A stretch of 64,000 nt of DNA, taken from the NCBI RefSeq assembly GCF_012927125.1, contig NZ_JABBFZ010000024.1:29052-93051 (forward strand). Reading direction: 5' to 3'. Each line of letters begins with the position of its first letter. Position 1 is the stretch's first letter. Positions 56,464 through 64,000 of this stretch are shown piece by piece. Origin of the DNA: Paraburkholderia antibiotica (lineage in GTDB: Bacteria > Pseudomonadota > Gammaproteobacteria > Burkholderiales > Burkholderiaceae). Under the pieces are notes generated by a model. It was given only the letters and a program-made list of their open reading frames with translations, was not told the origin of the DNA and ran no database searches. A program made the translations under genes and the position numbers.

Positions 56464-57459
56464 TTACTTGACCGCCTGGATTTCGTCGGCGAGCTGCTTC
56501 ATTTGCGGGGTCTTTTCGTACTTCGCCCACACCGGCTGCATCGCCTTCACGAATGCCGGACGATCGATCTGCGTCGCCGTGACGACCGTCACGCCGCCCT
56601 TCGTCACCGTCTTCAGCGCATCGGCCTCGCGCGCGGTCCACAGTTTCTGGTAGTACGGCACCGAGTCGGCCGCGGCCTTCTTGATGATCTGCTGTTCCTG
56701 CGGCGACAGCGTGTCCCACACCTTCTTCGAGAACACCAGCACTTCCGGCGTCATTGAATGCTGGGTTTCGGAGTAGACCTGCGCCACTTCGAAGTGCTTA
56801 CCTTCTTCATAGGTCGGCAGATTGTTTTCCGCACCGTCGACGATGCCGGTCTTCAGCCCCGTATATACCTCGGCGGTCGGCATCGGCGTCGGGATGCCGC
56901 CCATTGCGCGGATTTCGTCGACCATCAGGTCCGACGGCTGCACGCGCACCTTCAGGCCTTTCATGTCGGCCGGCGACTTGATCGCCTTCTTCGCGTACAT
57001 CGAGCGTGCGCCGCTTTCATAGAACGTCAGCGCGATCATGCCCTTCGCGCTGAACGCGTCGAGAATCTTCTGGCCTTCCGGGCCGTACATCACCTTGCGG
57101 AAATGATCGATGTCGCGGAACAGGAACGGCAGCGACGGGATCATCGATTCCGGCACGATCTCGTTGAATGCCGCGCCGTTTGCGCGCGTCATGTCGAGCG
57201 CGCCGATGCGGACCTGGTCGATCGTATCGTTCTCCGAACCAAGTGCGCTGTTGCCGAACACCTTCACGGAGTCCTTGCCGTTGGTCGCCTTGTTGATTTC
57301 CTCGCCCATGAACTTCACGGCCATGTTGGTCGGGTACGTGTCGCCGTGCACGTCGGCGACGCGGAACACGCGCGCTTGCGCCGAGCCGGCGCCGAACGCG
57401 AGCAGGGAGGCCGCGAGAATCGCTGGAATACGCACGGAAGCAAATTTCATTTTCATCAT
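56464..57459 (-). CDS. TRAP transporter substrate-binding protein (DctP family)
   Basis: This 331-residue periplasmic binding protein has a signal peptide (VRIPAILAASLLAFGAGSAQ, cleavage after AQA). The mature DctP fold is seen in FNEIVPESMIPSLPFLFRDI near 100, DMKGLKVRVQPSDLMVDEIR near 165 (the conserved Arg that binds the carboxylate) and TPMPTAEVYTGLKTGIVDGA near 192-211. The usual membrane subunits DctQ and DctM are not adjacent, so it is an orphan or works with a distant pair. The likely ligands are C4-dicarboxylates or sugar acids. Leftward, monocistronic. Confidence 0.93.
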   Translation of the reverse strand: MMKMKFASVRIPAILAASLLAFGAGSAQARVFRVADVHGDTYPTNMAVKFMGEEINKATNGKDSVKVFGNSALGSENDTIDQVRIGALDMTRANGAAFNEIVPESMIPSLPFLFRDIDHFRKVMYGPEGQKILDAFSAKGMIALTFYESGARSMYAKKAIKSPADMKGLKVRVQPSDLMVDEIRAMGGIPTPMPTAEVYTGLKTGIVDGAENNLPTYEEGKHFEVAQVYSETQHSMTPEVLVFSKKVWDTLSPQEQQIIKKAAADSVPYYQKLWTAREADALKTVTKGGVTVVTATQIDRPAFVKAMQPVWAKYEKTPQMKQLADEIQAVK

Positions 57460-57712
57460 GGGATCTTTTTCAATAGGATCGGCTGATGCGAGGAGCGCGC
57501 TCGCTCGCGAAGACTCGACAAGTTGTACGATGACTTACGATTCTATAAAGCGTGGCTGACGTTGTACATACGGTGTTTACCCGTGAAAAGTGTCGAAAGG
57601 GTCGGCGCAACTTTGGCTGAGAGCGTCGAAGATGAATGTTGTCTGATAAGTTGAAGCGCTCAGACAGCAGCAGGAAGACGCTCAGACAACGAAACTCAAC
57701 AGGAGAAACTTC

Positions 57713-58123
57713 ATGTCGGAAGCCTGGCTAGGCCGCTGCCTGTGCGGCGCGGTGCACTACGCAGCACGCGGCGCCGTGCTCGCGCAACTCGTCTGTCATT
57801 GCCGGGATTGTCAGCGTGCGTCCGGGGCGGCAGGCGTGCCGGTCGTGGTGGTGAATGCCGCGGACTTTTCGTTCGACGGCGCCATCAAGGCCTATACGAA
57901 GACCGGCGGCAGCGGCATGCCCACGACGCGCCATTTCTGCCCCGAGTGCGGCAGTCTGCTATTCGGCACGCCGCATCACGCGCCGCACATCGTGACCATT
58001 TATGCGGGCACGCTCGACGACCCCGCGCGGTTCGAGGCCGAGTTCGTTCAATTCACCGGCGAGCGCCATCGACTGGATGCGCACGACGCAGCCATTCCCC
58101 AACATGCGGGCAGAGCGCCCTGA
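57713..58123 (+). CDS. GFA-family (Gfa-like CENP-V fold) zinc protein
   Basis: This 136-residue protein has the three zinc-binding Cys clusters of the GFA/CENP-V family: GRCLCGAVHY near 6-15, VCHCRDCQRASG near 27-38, and CPECGSLLFG near 76-85. The family was named after glutathione-dependent formaldehyde-activating enzyme, but for most members the function is unknown. CAGGAG precedes the ATG. It is convergent with a second GFA-like gene, 16 bp away, so the two may derive from a duplicated theme though they are not close in sequence. Confidence 0.9.
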   Translation: MSEAWLGRCLCGAVHYAARGAVLAQLVCHCRDCQRASGAAGVPVVVVNAADFSFDGAIKAYTKTGGSGMPTTRHFCPECGSLLFGTPHHAPHIVTIYAGTLDDPARFEAEFVQFTGERHRLDAHDAAIPQHAGRAP

Positions 58124-58139
58124 GCGCGTCGATCGTCGA

Positions 58140-58547
58140 TCAAAGATGCCGGGTTTGCGCCGGCGCATTGCCCCAATTGTCGTGCAAGCCGTCGTGATAG
58201 CTGATCGGCGCATTCAATGCTTCGTCGAGATCGAGTTCTTCGAGGCACAGGATGTTCACGTTGATATACGGATAGCCGGTGCCGTTCGGCATCTCGATAC
58301 GATCGAATACGTGGACGCCGCAGCGCTTGCAGAACGGGTGATGCGCGACCGGATTGTTGCCCTGATAGTCGCTCAATGCGGCGGCGTCGGAGAGAAGGCG
58401 GAATGCTTCCGGCCGTACCTTCACGTTCCAGAAGCGCAACCGGCTACAGAAACTGCAATTGCATTTCGACGTGCCGCGGCTGAAATCAATTCGCGCTTCG
58501 AATTGCACGAGTTGGCAATGACAGCTTCCACGATAGGTGCGCAGCAT
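58140..58547 (-). CDS. GFA-family zinc protein
   Basis: This 135-residue protein of the same fold has RGSCHCQLVQFEARID near 6-21, CNCSFCSRLRFWNVKV near 28-43 and FCKRCGVHVFDRI near 76-88 as zinc ligands, and ends with YHDGLHDNWGNAPAQTRHL. This fits the branch with a CHC / CNCS-C / CxxC pattern often annotated as aldehyde-activating protein. ATG 58547 is the start of the conserved region; the longer frame upstream is not supported. Substrate unknown. Confidence 0.9.
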   Translation of the reverse strand: MLRTYRGSCHCQLVQFEARIDFSRGTSKCNCSFCSRLRFWNVKVRPEAFRLLSDAAALSDYQGNNPVAHHPFCKRCGVHVFDRIEMPNGTGYPYINVNILCLEELDLDEALNAPISYHDGLHDNWGNAPAQTRHL

Positions 58548-58933
58548 TGGACTCTCCGATTTGAGTTGATTAATTGCCCGACGTCGATGTGCGATATATG
58601 AAAGAATATGGAAAGCAATAAGTAATAATTCGCGAAATAGCGAATCAATCTCATTATCTCCCATTCCAGCTCGCGCGAATAACCGATCAGCGTTGCAATT
58701 CAATGAAATGCGCGCCGAAATTCGGGCTAAAGCGACGCGTAATTCCAGGATAAAGCGCTTTTACGCGCATTCGGTAAAACTCTGTAAACAAACGCCAAGA
58801 AAACCTTTCAATAAAGGTTTGATGTCACAAAACAGGAACATAGGGACCCGATAATCCCGCTGCGTAAAAAACATGGATTTGTTTCCACTCGGGCGGAAAA
58901 AAGTCGTACATCCAAACCAACAGGGGTCCCACA
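58548..58933. promoter_or_regulatory. AT-rich promoter region of the phosphoesterase gene with dyad
   Basis: This 386-bp non-coding region lies between two divergent genes. It contains a perfect dyad AAACCTTT-CAAT-AAAGGTTT (58801-58820) and, just before it, CGGTAAA and CTGTAAA (58772-58778, 58782-58788), which loosely recall the two half-sites of a Pho box but with a 10-bp rather than 11-bp period. The dyad lies 114 bp before the phosphoesterase start. Confidence 0.45.
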
Positions 58934-61288
58934 ATGTCGGTCAGTCCAGCACCACGCACCACTCTACTTCTTACCTCGATTGCGGCCGCCTGCGTTCTCG
59001 CGGCGTGCGGTGGCGGTAGCGATCACAACTCCAGTTCTTCGGCCAGCAACGGTAGCGGTAACACGACGCAGCCGACGACCTACTCGGGCGTCGTCACCGC
59101 GTCGGCGTTCACGGCAGGCAACGCGTCCGGCAATCCGACGATCGCAGCCGGCTACTACTCGGGCGCGACGGTCTGCCTCGACGTCAACGGCAACGGCAAG
59201 TGCGATTCGGGCGAGCCGAGCGCGACGACCGACAGCAAGGGTCACTTCTCGCTGCAATCGAGCGCGAGCGGCCAACTGATCGCCGACGTCAGCACCAAGG
59301 CGACCAACACCGCGAACGGCGCGGCTGTCGCAAACCACATGATCCTGCGCGCTTCGACGGCACAGATCGCCGACCAGGGCGCGACGAACATCGTGATCAG
59401 CCCGATGTCGAGCGAAGTGCAGCGTCTCGTCGAAGCGAACGGCACCGACTACGCAACCGAAAAGGCCAACCTCGCCTCGCGCATGAGCGTCGCGGCGCTG
59501 GGCGCATCGTCGGTGACGGTCAGCGCGGCTGACGCGCTCGGCGACGTGAACAAGCTGTCGGGCATCGAGCAGCAATCGCTGCTGTTCGAAGACAACCAGC
59601 TGACGAACCGCTACACGTACGCGACGACCAAGTTCGATCGCGGCGACATGTACCCGGACAACCTCGCGATGACGGGCGGCGATCCGTCGATCGTCGGCGC
59701 ATCGGGCGTGACCGCGCTGACGGCCGTGAAGTCGACGCAGACCCAGGCGCCGATCACGTACGCACAGGCGCAGCAGGCCGCGTTCAACGTCGAAGGCATT
59801 CCGCGCTACGACAACGTGTTCATCATCATGCTGGAGAACCACAGCGTGGGTCCGGTTCCGGGCACGCCGGGTATTCTCGGCTCGACGAACGCGCCGTACA
59901 TCAACACGTTCCTGACCAGCAACGCGCAGTTCACGACCTACTACTCGACCGGCAACCCGAGCGAGCCGAACTACACGGCACTCGGCGGCGCGGACGACTG
60001 GGGTATCGTCGACGACAACTGGTGGGGCTGCGGCGCGGGCACGACCGGCGCGAACGCACCGACCGACAAGGCCTTCGCCGGCGGCACCGCTTCGGACGGC
60101 CAGCCGCTCGTCGCGACCGGCGCACTGCCGCCGACGGACACCTCGCACCTGACCGGTTACACCAGCGCCTCGTGCTCGTCGACCGGCTCGATCGCGAACC
60201 ACAACATCCAGGCGCCGAACCTGTTCACGCTGCTGTCGCAAGCCGGCATGACGTGGCGGACCTATAGCGAGTCGATGAACCCGGGTCAGGACCCGCGTGC
60301 CGACAGCATCGCGGAAACGACGATCTCGGCTGCCTACACGGGTCCGGGTTCGAACGGCACGGCCTACCCGCTGCCGGGCGCGCTGTACAAGACCAAGCAC
60401 AGCCCGGCGATGCCGTATCAGACGGCGCGTAATCTGCCGGAGTTCTTCGCCAACAACCGCACGATCTTCGGCACGCAGTACGGCGCGACGCAACTGGCGC
60501 AGTCGAAGGACTATACGATCCCGACGAACTACAACTACGACCAGTTCAGCACCGACCTCGCGACCGGCGACGTGGGCAACCTGAACTTCATCATGCCCGA
60601 CCAGTGCGACGACATGCACGGCACCGGCTCGGATCCGTCGTGCTCGGGCGGCAGCACGGCCATCGTGCAGCGTGGCGACGACTACGTGCGTCAGGTGGTG
60701 GCGAAGATCCAGGCATCGCCGATCTGGACCAACCCGAACCGCAAGGTCGCGATCGTCGTGATGTTCGACGAAGGCGAGGGCAGCTCGACCTCGTGCTGCG
60801 GCTGGAACCCGGTTACGTCGAACGTGAACCAGGCTCCGCTGACGTACGCGAGCGGTAAGTACTCGCCGACGACGACGGTGCTCTACAACCAGGGCAACCA
60901 TGGTCACGGCAACTCGGTGTTCGGCGTCGCGACGAACCAGGCGAACCCGAACGTCGTGGATAGCGACGAGTACAGCCACTTCTCGTTCGTGCGCACGCTG
61001 CAGGACATGTTCCAGGTCGCCGATCCGGCCCAGCCGTACACCTACCTCGCGCGTGCGAAGTACAGCGAGTCGTTCGTCGCCAGCAACATCGCGAACCTGC
61101 CGGAACTCGCGGGCAGCGCGGATACGCACTTCGACTCGGTGCGTCCGATGAACCACGCGTATATCACGCCGGCAACCTACACGCAGAAGCTGAACACGGT
61201 CGACGTGACGGGTACGTCGCTGGCTTCGCGTGCTGCTGGCCCGGACGCGACCCAGACCAACATCTGGTCGCTGAAGTCGGCGAAGTAA
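58934..61288 (+). CDS. Exported phosphoesterase-family lipoprotein (PF04185-like)
   Basis: This 784-residue protein has a lipoprotein signal (LLLTSIAAACVLAACGGGSD, lipobox LAAC) and a Ser/Asn-rich linker. Residues 60-125 hold a calcium-site-like VCLDVNGNGKCDSGEPSATT in a carboxypeptidase-regulatory type domain. The phosphoesterase core begins with YDNVFIIMLENHSVGPVPGT near 288-307 and includes TSNAQFTTYYSTGNPSEPNY, LNFIMPDQCDDMHGTG near 547, VAIVVMFDEGEGSS near 605 and NHGHGNSVFGVATN. This matches the acid phosphatase/phospholipase C superfamily (metal ligands Glu/Asn at the start, Asp, His later). It acts outside the inner membrane on phosphate esters; the substrate is unknown. Signs of high-expression codon use are visible. 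Confidence 0.88.
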   Translation: MSVSPAPRTTLLLTSIAAACVLAACGGGSDHNSSSSASNGSGNTTQPTTYSGVVTASAFTAGNASGNPTIAAGYYSGATVCLDVNGNGKCDSGEPSATTDSKGHFSLQSSASGQLIADVSTKATNTANGAAVANHMILRASTAQIADQGATNIVISPMSSEVQRLVEANGTDYATEKANLASRMSVAALGASSVTVSAADALGDVNKLSGIEQQSLLFEDNQLTNRYTYATTKFDRGDMYPDNLAMTGGDPSIVGASGVTALTAVKSTQTQAPITYAQAQQAAFNVEGIPRYDNVFIIMLENHSVGPVPGTPGILGSTNAPYINTFLTSNAQFTTYYSTGNPSEPNYTALGGADDWGIVDDNWWGCGAGTTGANAPTDKAFAGGTASDGQPLVATGALPPTDTSHLTGYTSASCSSTGSIANHNIQAPNLFTLLSQAGMTWRTYSESMNPGQDPRADSIAETTISAAYTGPGSNGTAYPLPGALYKTKHSPAMPYQTARNLPEFFANNRTIFGTQYGATQLAQSKDYTIPTNYNYDQFSTDLATGDVGNLNFIMPDQCDDMHGTGSDPSCSGGSTAIVQRGDDYVRQVVAKIQASPIWTNPNRKVAIVVMFDEGEGSSTSCCGWNPVTSNVNQAPLTYASGKYSPTTTVLYNQGNHGHGNSVFGVATNQANPNVVDSDEYSHFSFVRTLQDMFQVADPAQPYTYLARAKYSESFVASNIANLPELAGSADTHFDSVRPMNHAYITPATYTQKLNTVDVTGTSLASRAAGPDATQTNIWSLKSAK

Positions 61289-61523
61289 GCAGGCCGAACG
61301 ACATGTGGGCCACGCGGTTCGCCGCGTAGCCCACGATCGGATCGGGTGCTAACGGGTGCCGAAGCTTTGAGCGCTCGCTGCCGGACCGCCTGTCGTGTGG
61401 TCTGGCAGTTTTCCATTCCATTCGTCCCATTGCCGCGCGGCCTTAGCCGTATGCGTCGTTAGCCAGGCCCGCGAGGGCTCAGCCAGGACCGCCCGGCAAT
61501 CGGACTCAGCAACACAGATCGAC

Positions 61524-63008
61524 ATGCGAACACTTTCCCTCGGCGTGCTGTGCGCGCTCTCCCTGATATTGACCGCCTGCGGCGGCGGTGGCAGCGATGG
61601 CGGCAGCGGTTCGAGCCAGACCTCGTCGTCGGGCAGCAGCGGCACGACCAGCAGCGTCGCGCCGCCCGCGACAGTCACGCTGAGCGCGGCGGCGCAGGTC
61701 GGCAAGCAGCTGTTCTTCGACCAGAACCTGTCGGGCAACAAGAACATGGCGTGCGCGACCTGCCACAACCCGCAATACGCTTACGGACCGCCCAACAGCC
61801 TCGCCGTGCAGCTCGGCTCCGATCCTTCGCTGGCGGGTCAGCGCGCGGTGCCGTCGCTGCGCTACAAGTCGATGACGCCGGCGTACAACGATATCGCCGA
61901 TAACCCCGACGGCATCACGCAGAACGCGCCCGGCGGCGGCTTCATGTGGGACGGCCGCGCGACCACGCTCGCGACGCAAGCGTCGATGCCGCTGCTCAAT
62001 CCGCTCGAAATGAACAACGCGTCGGCGGCTGACGTCGTGAAGGTGGTGCAGGGCGCGTCGTATGCGTCGCTGTTCCAGCAGGCGTTCGGCTCGGGCGTGT
62101 TCTCGAATAGCGACACCGTGTTCACCGACATCGGCCTCGCGCTGCAGGCGTACCAGACCGAAGACCCGAGCTTCGCGCCGTATTCGAGCAAGTTCGACCT
62201 GTACGAGTCCAACAAGGTAGGCGGCACGCTGACGGCGGCGGAGTTGCGCGGTCTCGAACTCTTCAACGACACCGACAAGGGCGCTGGCTGCGTGGCCTGC
62301 CACTACGCGGGTGCGAACTTCAACGGCTCGGTGGGCCTGATGACCGACTTCACGTATCAGGCGATCGGCGTGCCGCGCAACGACACGTCGATTCCGGACA
62401 ACCCGGACCCGATCCCGAGCAATACGAATGCCGCGTACTACGACATGGGGCTGTGCGGTCCGTTGAACACGATCCACCCTCCGGGCACCGCGAAGAGCGG
62501 CGGCGGTCCGGATTCGTTCACCGGCGTGAACGTGCCCGATCCGTATTGCGGCCGCTTCAAGGTGCCGACGCTGCGCAACGTGTCGACGCGTACCGCGTTC
62601 TTCCACAACGGTGTGTTCCACTCGCTTACGCAGGTGCTGAATTTCTACAACACCCGCGATACCAATCCGGAGTACTGGTATCCGAGCAGCGGTGGCAATA
62701 GCAGCCAGACGACGCAGAACCCGTCGTACGCGTTGTTCCCGACGTATGCATCGGGCGCGACGGTCACGACGTTCAACGATCTGCCGGCGGCGTACCAGGG
62801 CAACATCGACGAAGAACTGCCGATGGGTCAGGGTCAAACCGATGCGGGCGGCACGACCGCGGCGGACGGTGCACAGCCGCGCGCGTTCCATTCGACGCCG
62901 CAGCTGACGCAGCAGAACATCGCGGATCTGGTCTGCTTCCTGAACACGCTGACGGACGGCTATCAACCGCCGGCGACGCAACCGACGAGCGGTGCCTGCG
63001 TGAACTGA
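61524..63008 (+). CDS. Di-haem cytochrome c peroxidase/MauG-family lipoprotein
   Basis: This 494-residue protein has a lipobox (LCALSLILTACGGGG) and a long Gly/Ser/Thr linker. There are two haem c attachment motifs: ACATCH near residue 79 (KNMACATCHNPQYAYGPPNS) and GCVACH near 258 (DKGAGCVACHYAGANFNGSV). The C-terminal FKVPTLRNVSTRTAFFHNGV plus LTQVLNFYNTRDTNP is the family's conserved ending. It reduces H2O2 with electrons from a cytochrome, or acts as a MauG-like oxidase. It follows the phosphoesterase gene by 235 bp on the same strand. ATG 61524 is chosen by the signal sequence. Confidence 0.9.
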   Translation: MRTLSLGVLCALSLILTACGGGGSDGGSGSSQTSSSGSSGTTSSVAPPATVTLSAAAQVGKQLFFDQNLSGNKNMACATCHNPQYAYGPPNSLAVQLGSDPSLAGQRAVPSLRYKSMTPAYNDIADNPDGITQNAPGGGFMWDGRATTLATQASMPLLNPLEMNNASAADVVKVVQGASYASLFQQAFGSGVFSNSDTVFTDIGLALQAYQTEDPSFAPYSSKFDLYESNKVGGTLTAAELRGLELFNDTDKGAGCVACHYAGANFNGSVGLMTDFTYQAIGVPRNDTSIPDNPDPIPSNTNAAYYDMGLCGPLNTIHPPGTAKSGGGPDSFTGVNVPDPYCGRFKVPTLRNVSTRTAFFHNGVFHSLTQVLNFYNTRDTNPEYWYPSSGGNSSQTTQNPSYALFPTYASGATVTTFNDLPAAYQGNIDEELPMGQGQTDAGGTTAADGAQPRAFHSTPQLTQQNIADLVCFLNTLTDGYQPPATQPTSGACVN

Positions 63009-63148
63009 GTCGAGCTGAAGCTATTGAAGCGACGATGCGCGGCCGCAAACACGACGGACCGCGCGTCGCCCGGTTTCGCCGCACCTGGGTGCGGCACCGG
63101 ACACACGATCATTTGAAAACCGAGTCATTCAACCAGAGCAACAACACC

Positions 63149-63820
63149 ATGATGCGACGCTCCACCGCCGCCCGCCTTGCAGGCGGCACGCTTTCCCTGT
63201 TTGCGCTGACGCTGGCAGCCGGCTGCCACGACAAGAGCCAGGACGCCAATCAGGAAAACTTCACGGCCACCATCAACGACTACCTGAACAAGCGCGGCCA
63301 TCTGTGCCTCGCCAAATACGACTGGCCGATCTATACGACCACCGACGACCAGGCGAACCACACGCGCGACGCGATCCAGATGCCGGTGCTCGAGAAGCTG
63401 GGTCTGGTGACGGGCAAGGACATGATGGTGGAGCGGGTCGACGGCGAGGGCAAGAAGATCGTCGCGTCGGCGCGGCAATATCAATTGACCGACGAAGGCA
63501 AGAAGTACTACCTGCACGTTCCGGAAGTGGTGGCGACTGCGACGTCGCGGGTCACGCACCAGGCGGATTTTTGTGCGGCGACGCTGAAGCTCGATAAGGT
63601 CGTCGGGTGGGAGCGACCTATGCAGATGGACGGCAAGACGGTGACGTCGGTGGTGTATACGTACAGGATCGAGCCGGCGCCGTGGGCGACGGATGCCGAC
63701 GCGCAGCGGGTGTTTCCGATGGTCAAGCGGGTGATCGAAGGGCAGGGGACGATGCAGTTGCGGGAGGGGGTGCATCTGACGTCGGAGGGGTGGGTAGCGG
63801 ATGAGGTTTTTCAGCGGTGA
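63149..63820 (+). CDS. Lipoprotein of unknown function
   Basis: This 223-residue protein has a lipoprotein signal (LAGGTLSLFALTLAAGCHDK, lipobox AAGC). The mature part starts with DANQENFTATINDYLNKRGH and has LCLAKYDWPIYTTT, a winged-helix-like stretch (PVLEKLGLVTGKDMMVERVD, QYQLTDEGKKYYLHV), and TSVVYTYRIEPAPWATDADA near the end. The family is not known to me. It comes 140 bp after the peroxidase gene and ends at a terminator, so the phosphoesterase, peroxidase and this gene may form one expression unit of exported lipoproteins. The last 100 bp are strongly G-rich. Confidence 0.82.
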   Translation: MMRRSTAARLAGGTLSLFALTLAAGCHDKSQDANQENFTATINDYLNKRGHLCLAKYDWPIYTTTDDQANHTRDAIQMPVLEKLGLVTGKDMMVERVDGEGKKIVASARQYQLTDEGKKYYLHVPEVVATATSRVTHQADFCAATLKLDKVVGWERPMQMDGKTVTSVVYTYRIEPAPWATDADAQRVFPMVKRVIEGQGTMQLREGVHLTSEGWVADEVFQR

Positions 63821-63826
63821 TATTTG

Positions 63827-63855
63827 AAAGGCCCGTTGGATGGGGGCCTTTTTTA
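63827..63855 (+). terminator. Rho-independent terminator
   Basis: The stem AAAGGCCC / GGGCCTTT (63827-63834, 63844-63851) has a 9-nt loop and ends in a run of six T (63849-63854). It lies 6 bases after the lipoprotein stop. Confidence 0.9.
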
Positions 63856-63874
63856 TCGTTGTGCCTGGCATTGC

Positions 63875-64000
63875 GAACCTATCCGTCATTTCGTGGGCGA
63901 GGCATATCATGAGGTAAAACACCATGGATATGCCGATGGAGAAGAAGCCGAAACGTCGCACAATCGCGTCTCAGGCAGCGGCCCGCGGGCCGCTGCCTGC
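63875..64000 (+). mobile_element. Left end of an IS256-type element, cut by the window edge
   Basis: From 63875 the sequence matches the IS remnant at 21527 (CCTATCCGT, GTGGGCGAGG, CATGGATATGCCGATG, then TCTCAGGCAGCGGCCCG), with several substitutions and one 6-base insertion. The transposase gene starts at ATG 63924 (MDMPMEKKPKRRTIASQAAA) and runs out of the window. It is in the same orientation as the remnant and is a separate, diverged copy. Confidence 0.85.
63924..64000 (+). CDS. IS256-family transposase, N-terminal part only
   Basis: Twenty-five codons are visible (MDMPMEKKPKRRTIASQAAA, then RGPLPA). Compared with the remnant at 21577 it has two additional codons after the basic start (KPKRR versus KKKR) but the same ASQAAARGPLPA. 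Completeness cannot be judged from this window. Confidence 0.8.
   Translation, partial: MDMPMEKKPKRRTIASQAAARGPLP

Noticed and set aside
58964..61156. 730-codon open frame antisense to the phosphoesterase gene
   Set aside because: Arg/Val-rich nonsense typical of the reverse of GC-rich coding DNA. The plus frame has a signal peptide, lipobox and family motifs.
1..64000. CRISPR arrays, tRNA and rRNA genes
   Set aside because: No regularly spaced repeats, cloverleaf-like segments or rRNA sequence were noticed on reading; a covariance search would be needed to exclude a tRNA firmly.

Overview
The window is GC-rich, densely coded DNA of the Burkholderiaceae type, most like Paraburkholderia. That is an inference from gene families (PhcBSRQ-like quorum sensing, a CoA-dependent aminobenzoate cluster, an ECF42 sigma factor with DGPF proteins, MocR and LysR regulators, a membrane PQQ glucose dehydrogenase) and from the codon usage. 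No rRNA, tRNA or CRISPR array was seen. Several stretches are clearly more AT-rich than the rest (about 9.7-12.9 kb, 17.8-19.6 kb, 27.6-28.4 kb, 42.0-42.4 kb) and carry accessory genes.

Left part (0-17.6 kb): a large lipoprotein, an ECF42-type sigma factor operon with two YCII/DGPF proteins and a VOC protein, transporters and an oxidoreductase, and a LysR regulator. An AT-rich two-gene insert follows: a GNAT-PIN-GNAT-PUA-like fusion overlapping an ASCH-domain gene. Then come a divergent GNAT/MocR pair and small housekeeping-type genes. Next (17.8-21.5 kb) are a frameshifted RNase A-like toxin with an intact immunity gene, a decayed threonine attenuator, an RcnB-like gene, and an intact threonine attenuator (28-residue leader peptide plus terminator) in front of a threonyl-tRNA synthetase that lacks its TGS and editing domains. 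Two unrelated IS256-type elements abut at 21.76 kb, and the start of a relative of the truncated one closes the window.

Middle part (23.6-48 kb): PQQ glucose dehydrogenase, an AraC/GyrI regulator, small secreted proteins, a possible PD-(D/E)XK protein and a DHA2 efflux pump. A leftward cluster of ten genes (41.9 to 31.6 kb) is best read as aerobic degradation of 2-aminobenzoate via its CoA thioester: monooxygenase/reductase, SDR, MarR, enoyl-CoA hydratase, acyl-CoA dehydrogenase, thioesterase, RidA, CoA ligase, a dienelactone hydrolase fusion and a GST. Its first gene has a near-consensus promoter. Next to it lie a CPBP protease, the divergent pobR/pobA pair for 4-hydroxybenzoate, and a peroxiredoxin with a metallo-beta-lactamase/rhodanese protein.

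Right part (48-64 kb): an AAA ATPase, a DMT transporter, and a tight four-gene operon matching Ralstonia phcB-phcS-phcR-phcQ (methyltransferase making a 3-hydroxy fatty acid methyl ester signal, sensor kinase, response regulator-kinase hybrid, response regulator). It is preceded by two dyads sharing one half-site and followed by a large hairpin. A deletion scar joining an AraC gene to a DUF2000 gene, an orphan TRAP binding protein, two GFA-family genes and three exported lipoproteins (phosphoesterase, di-haem peroxidase, unknown) complete the window.
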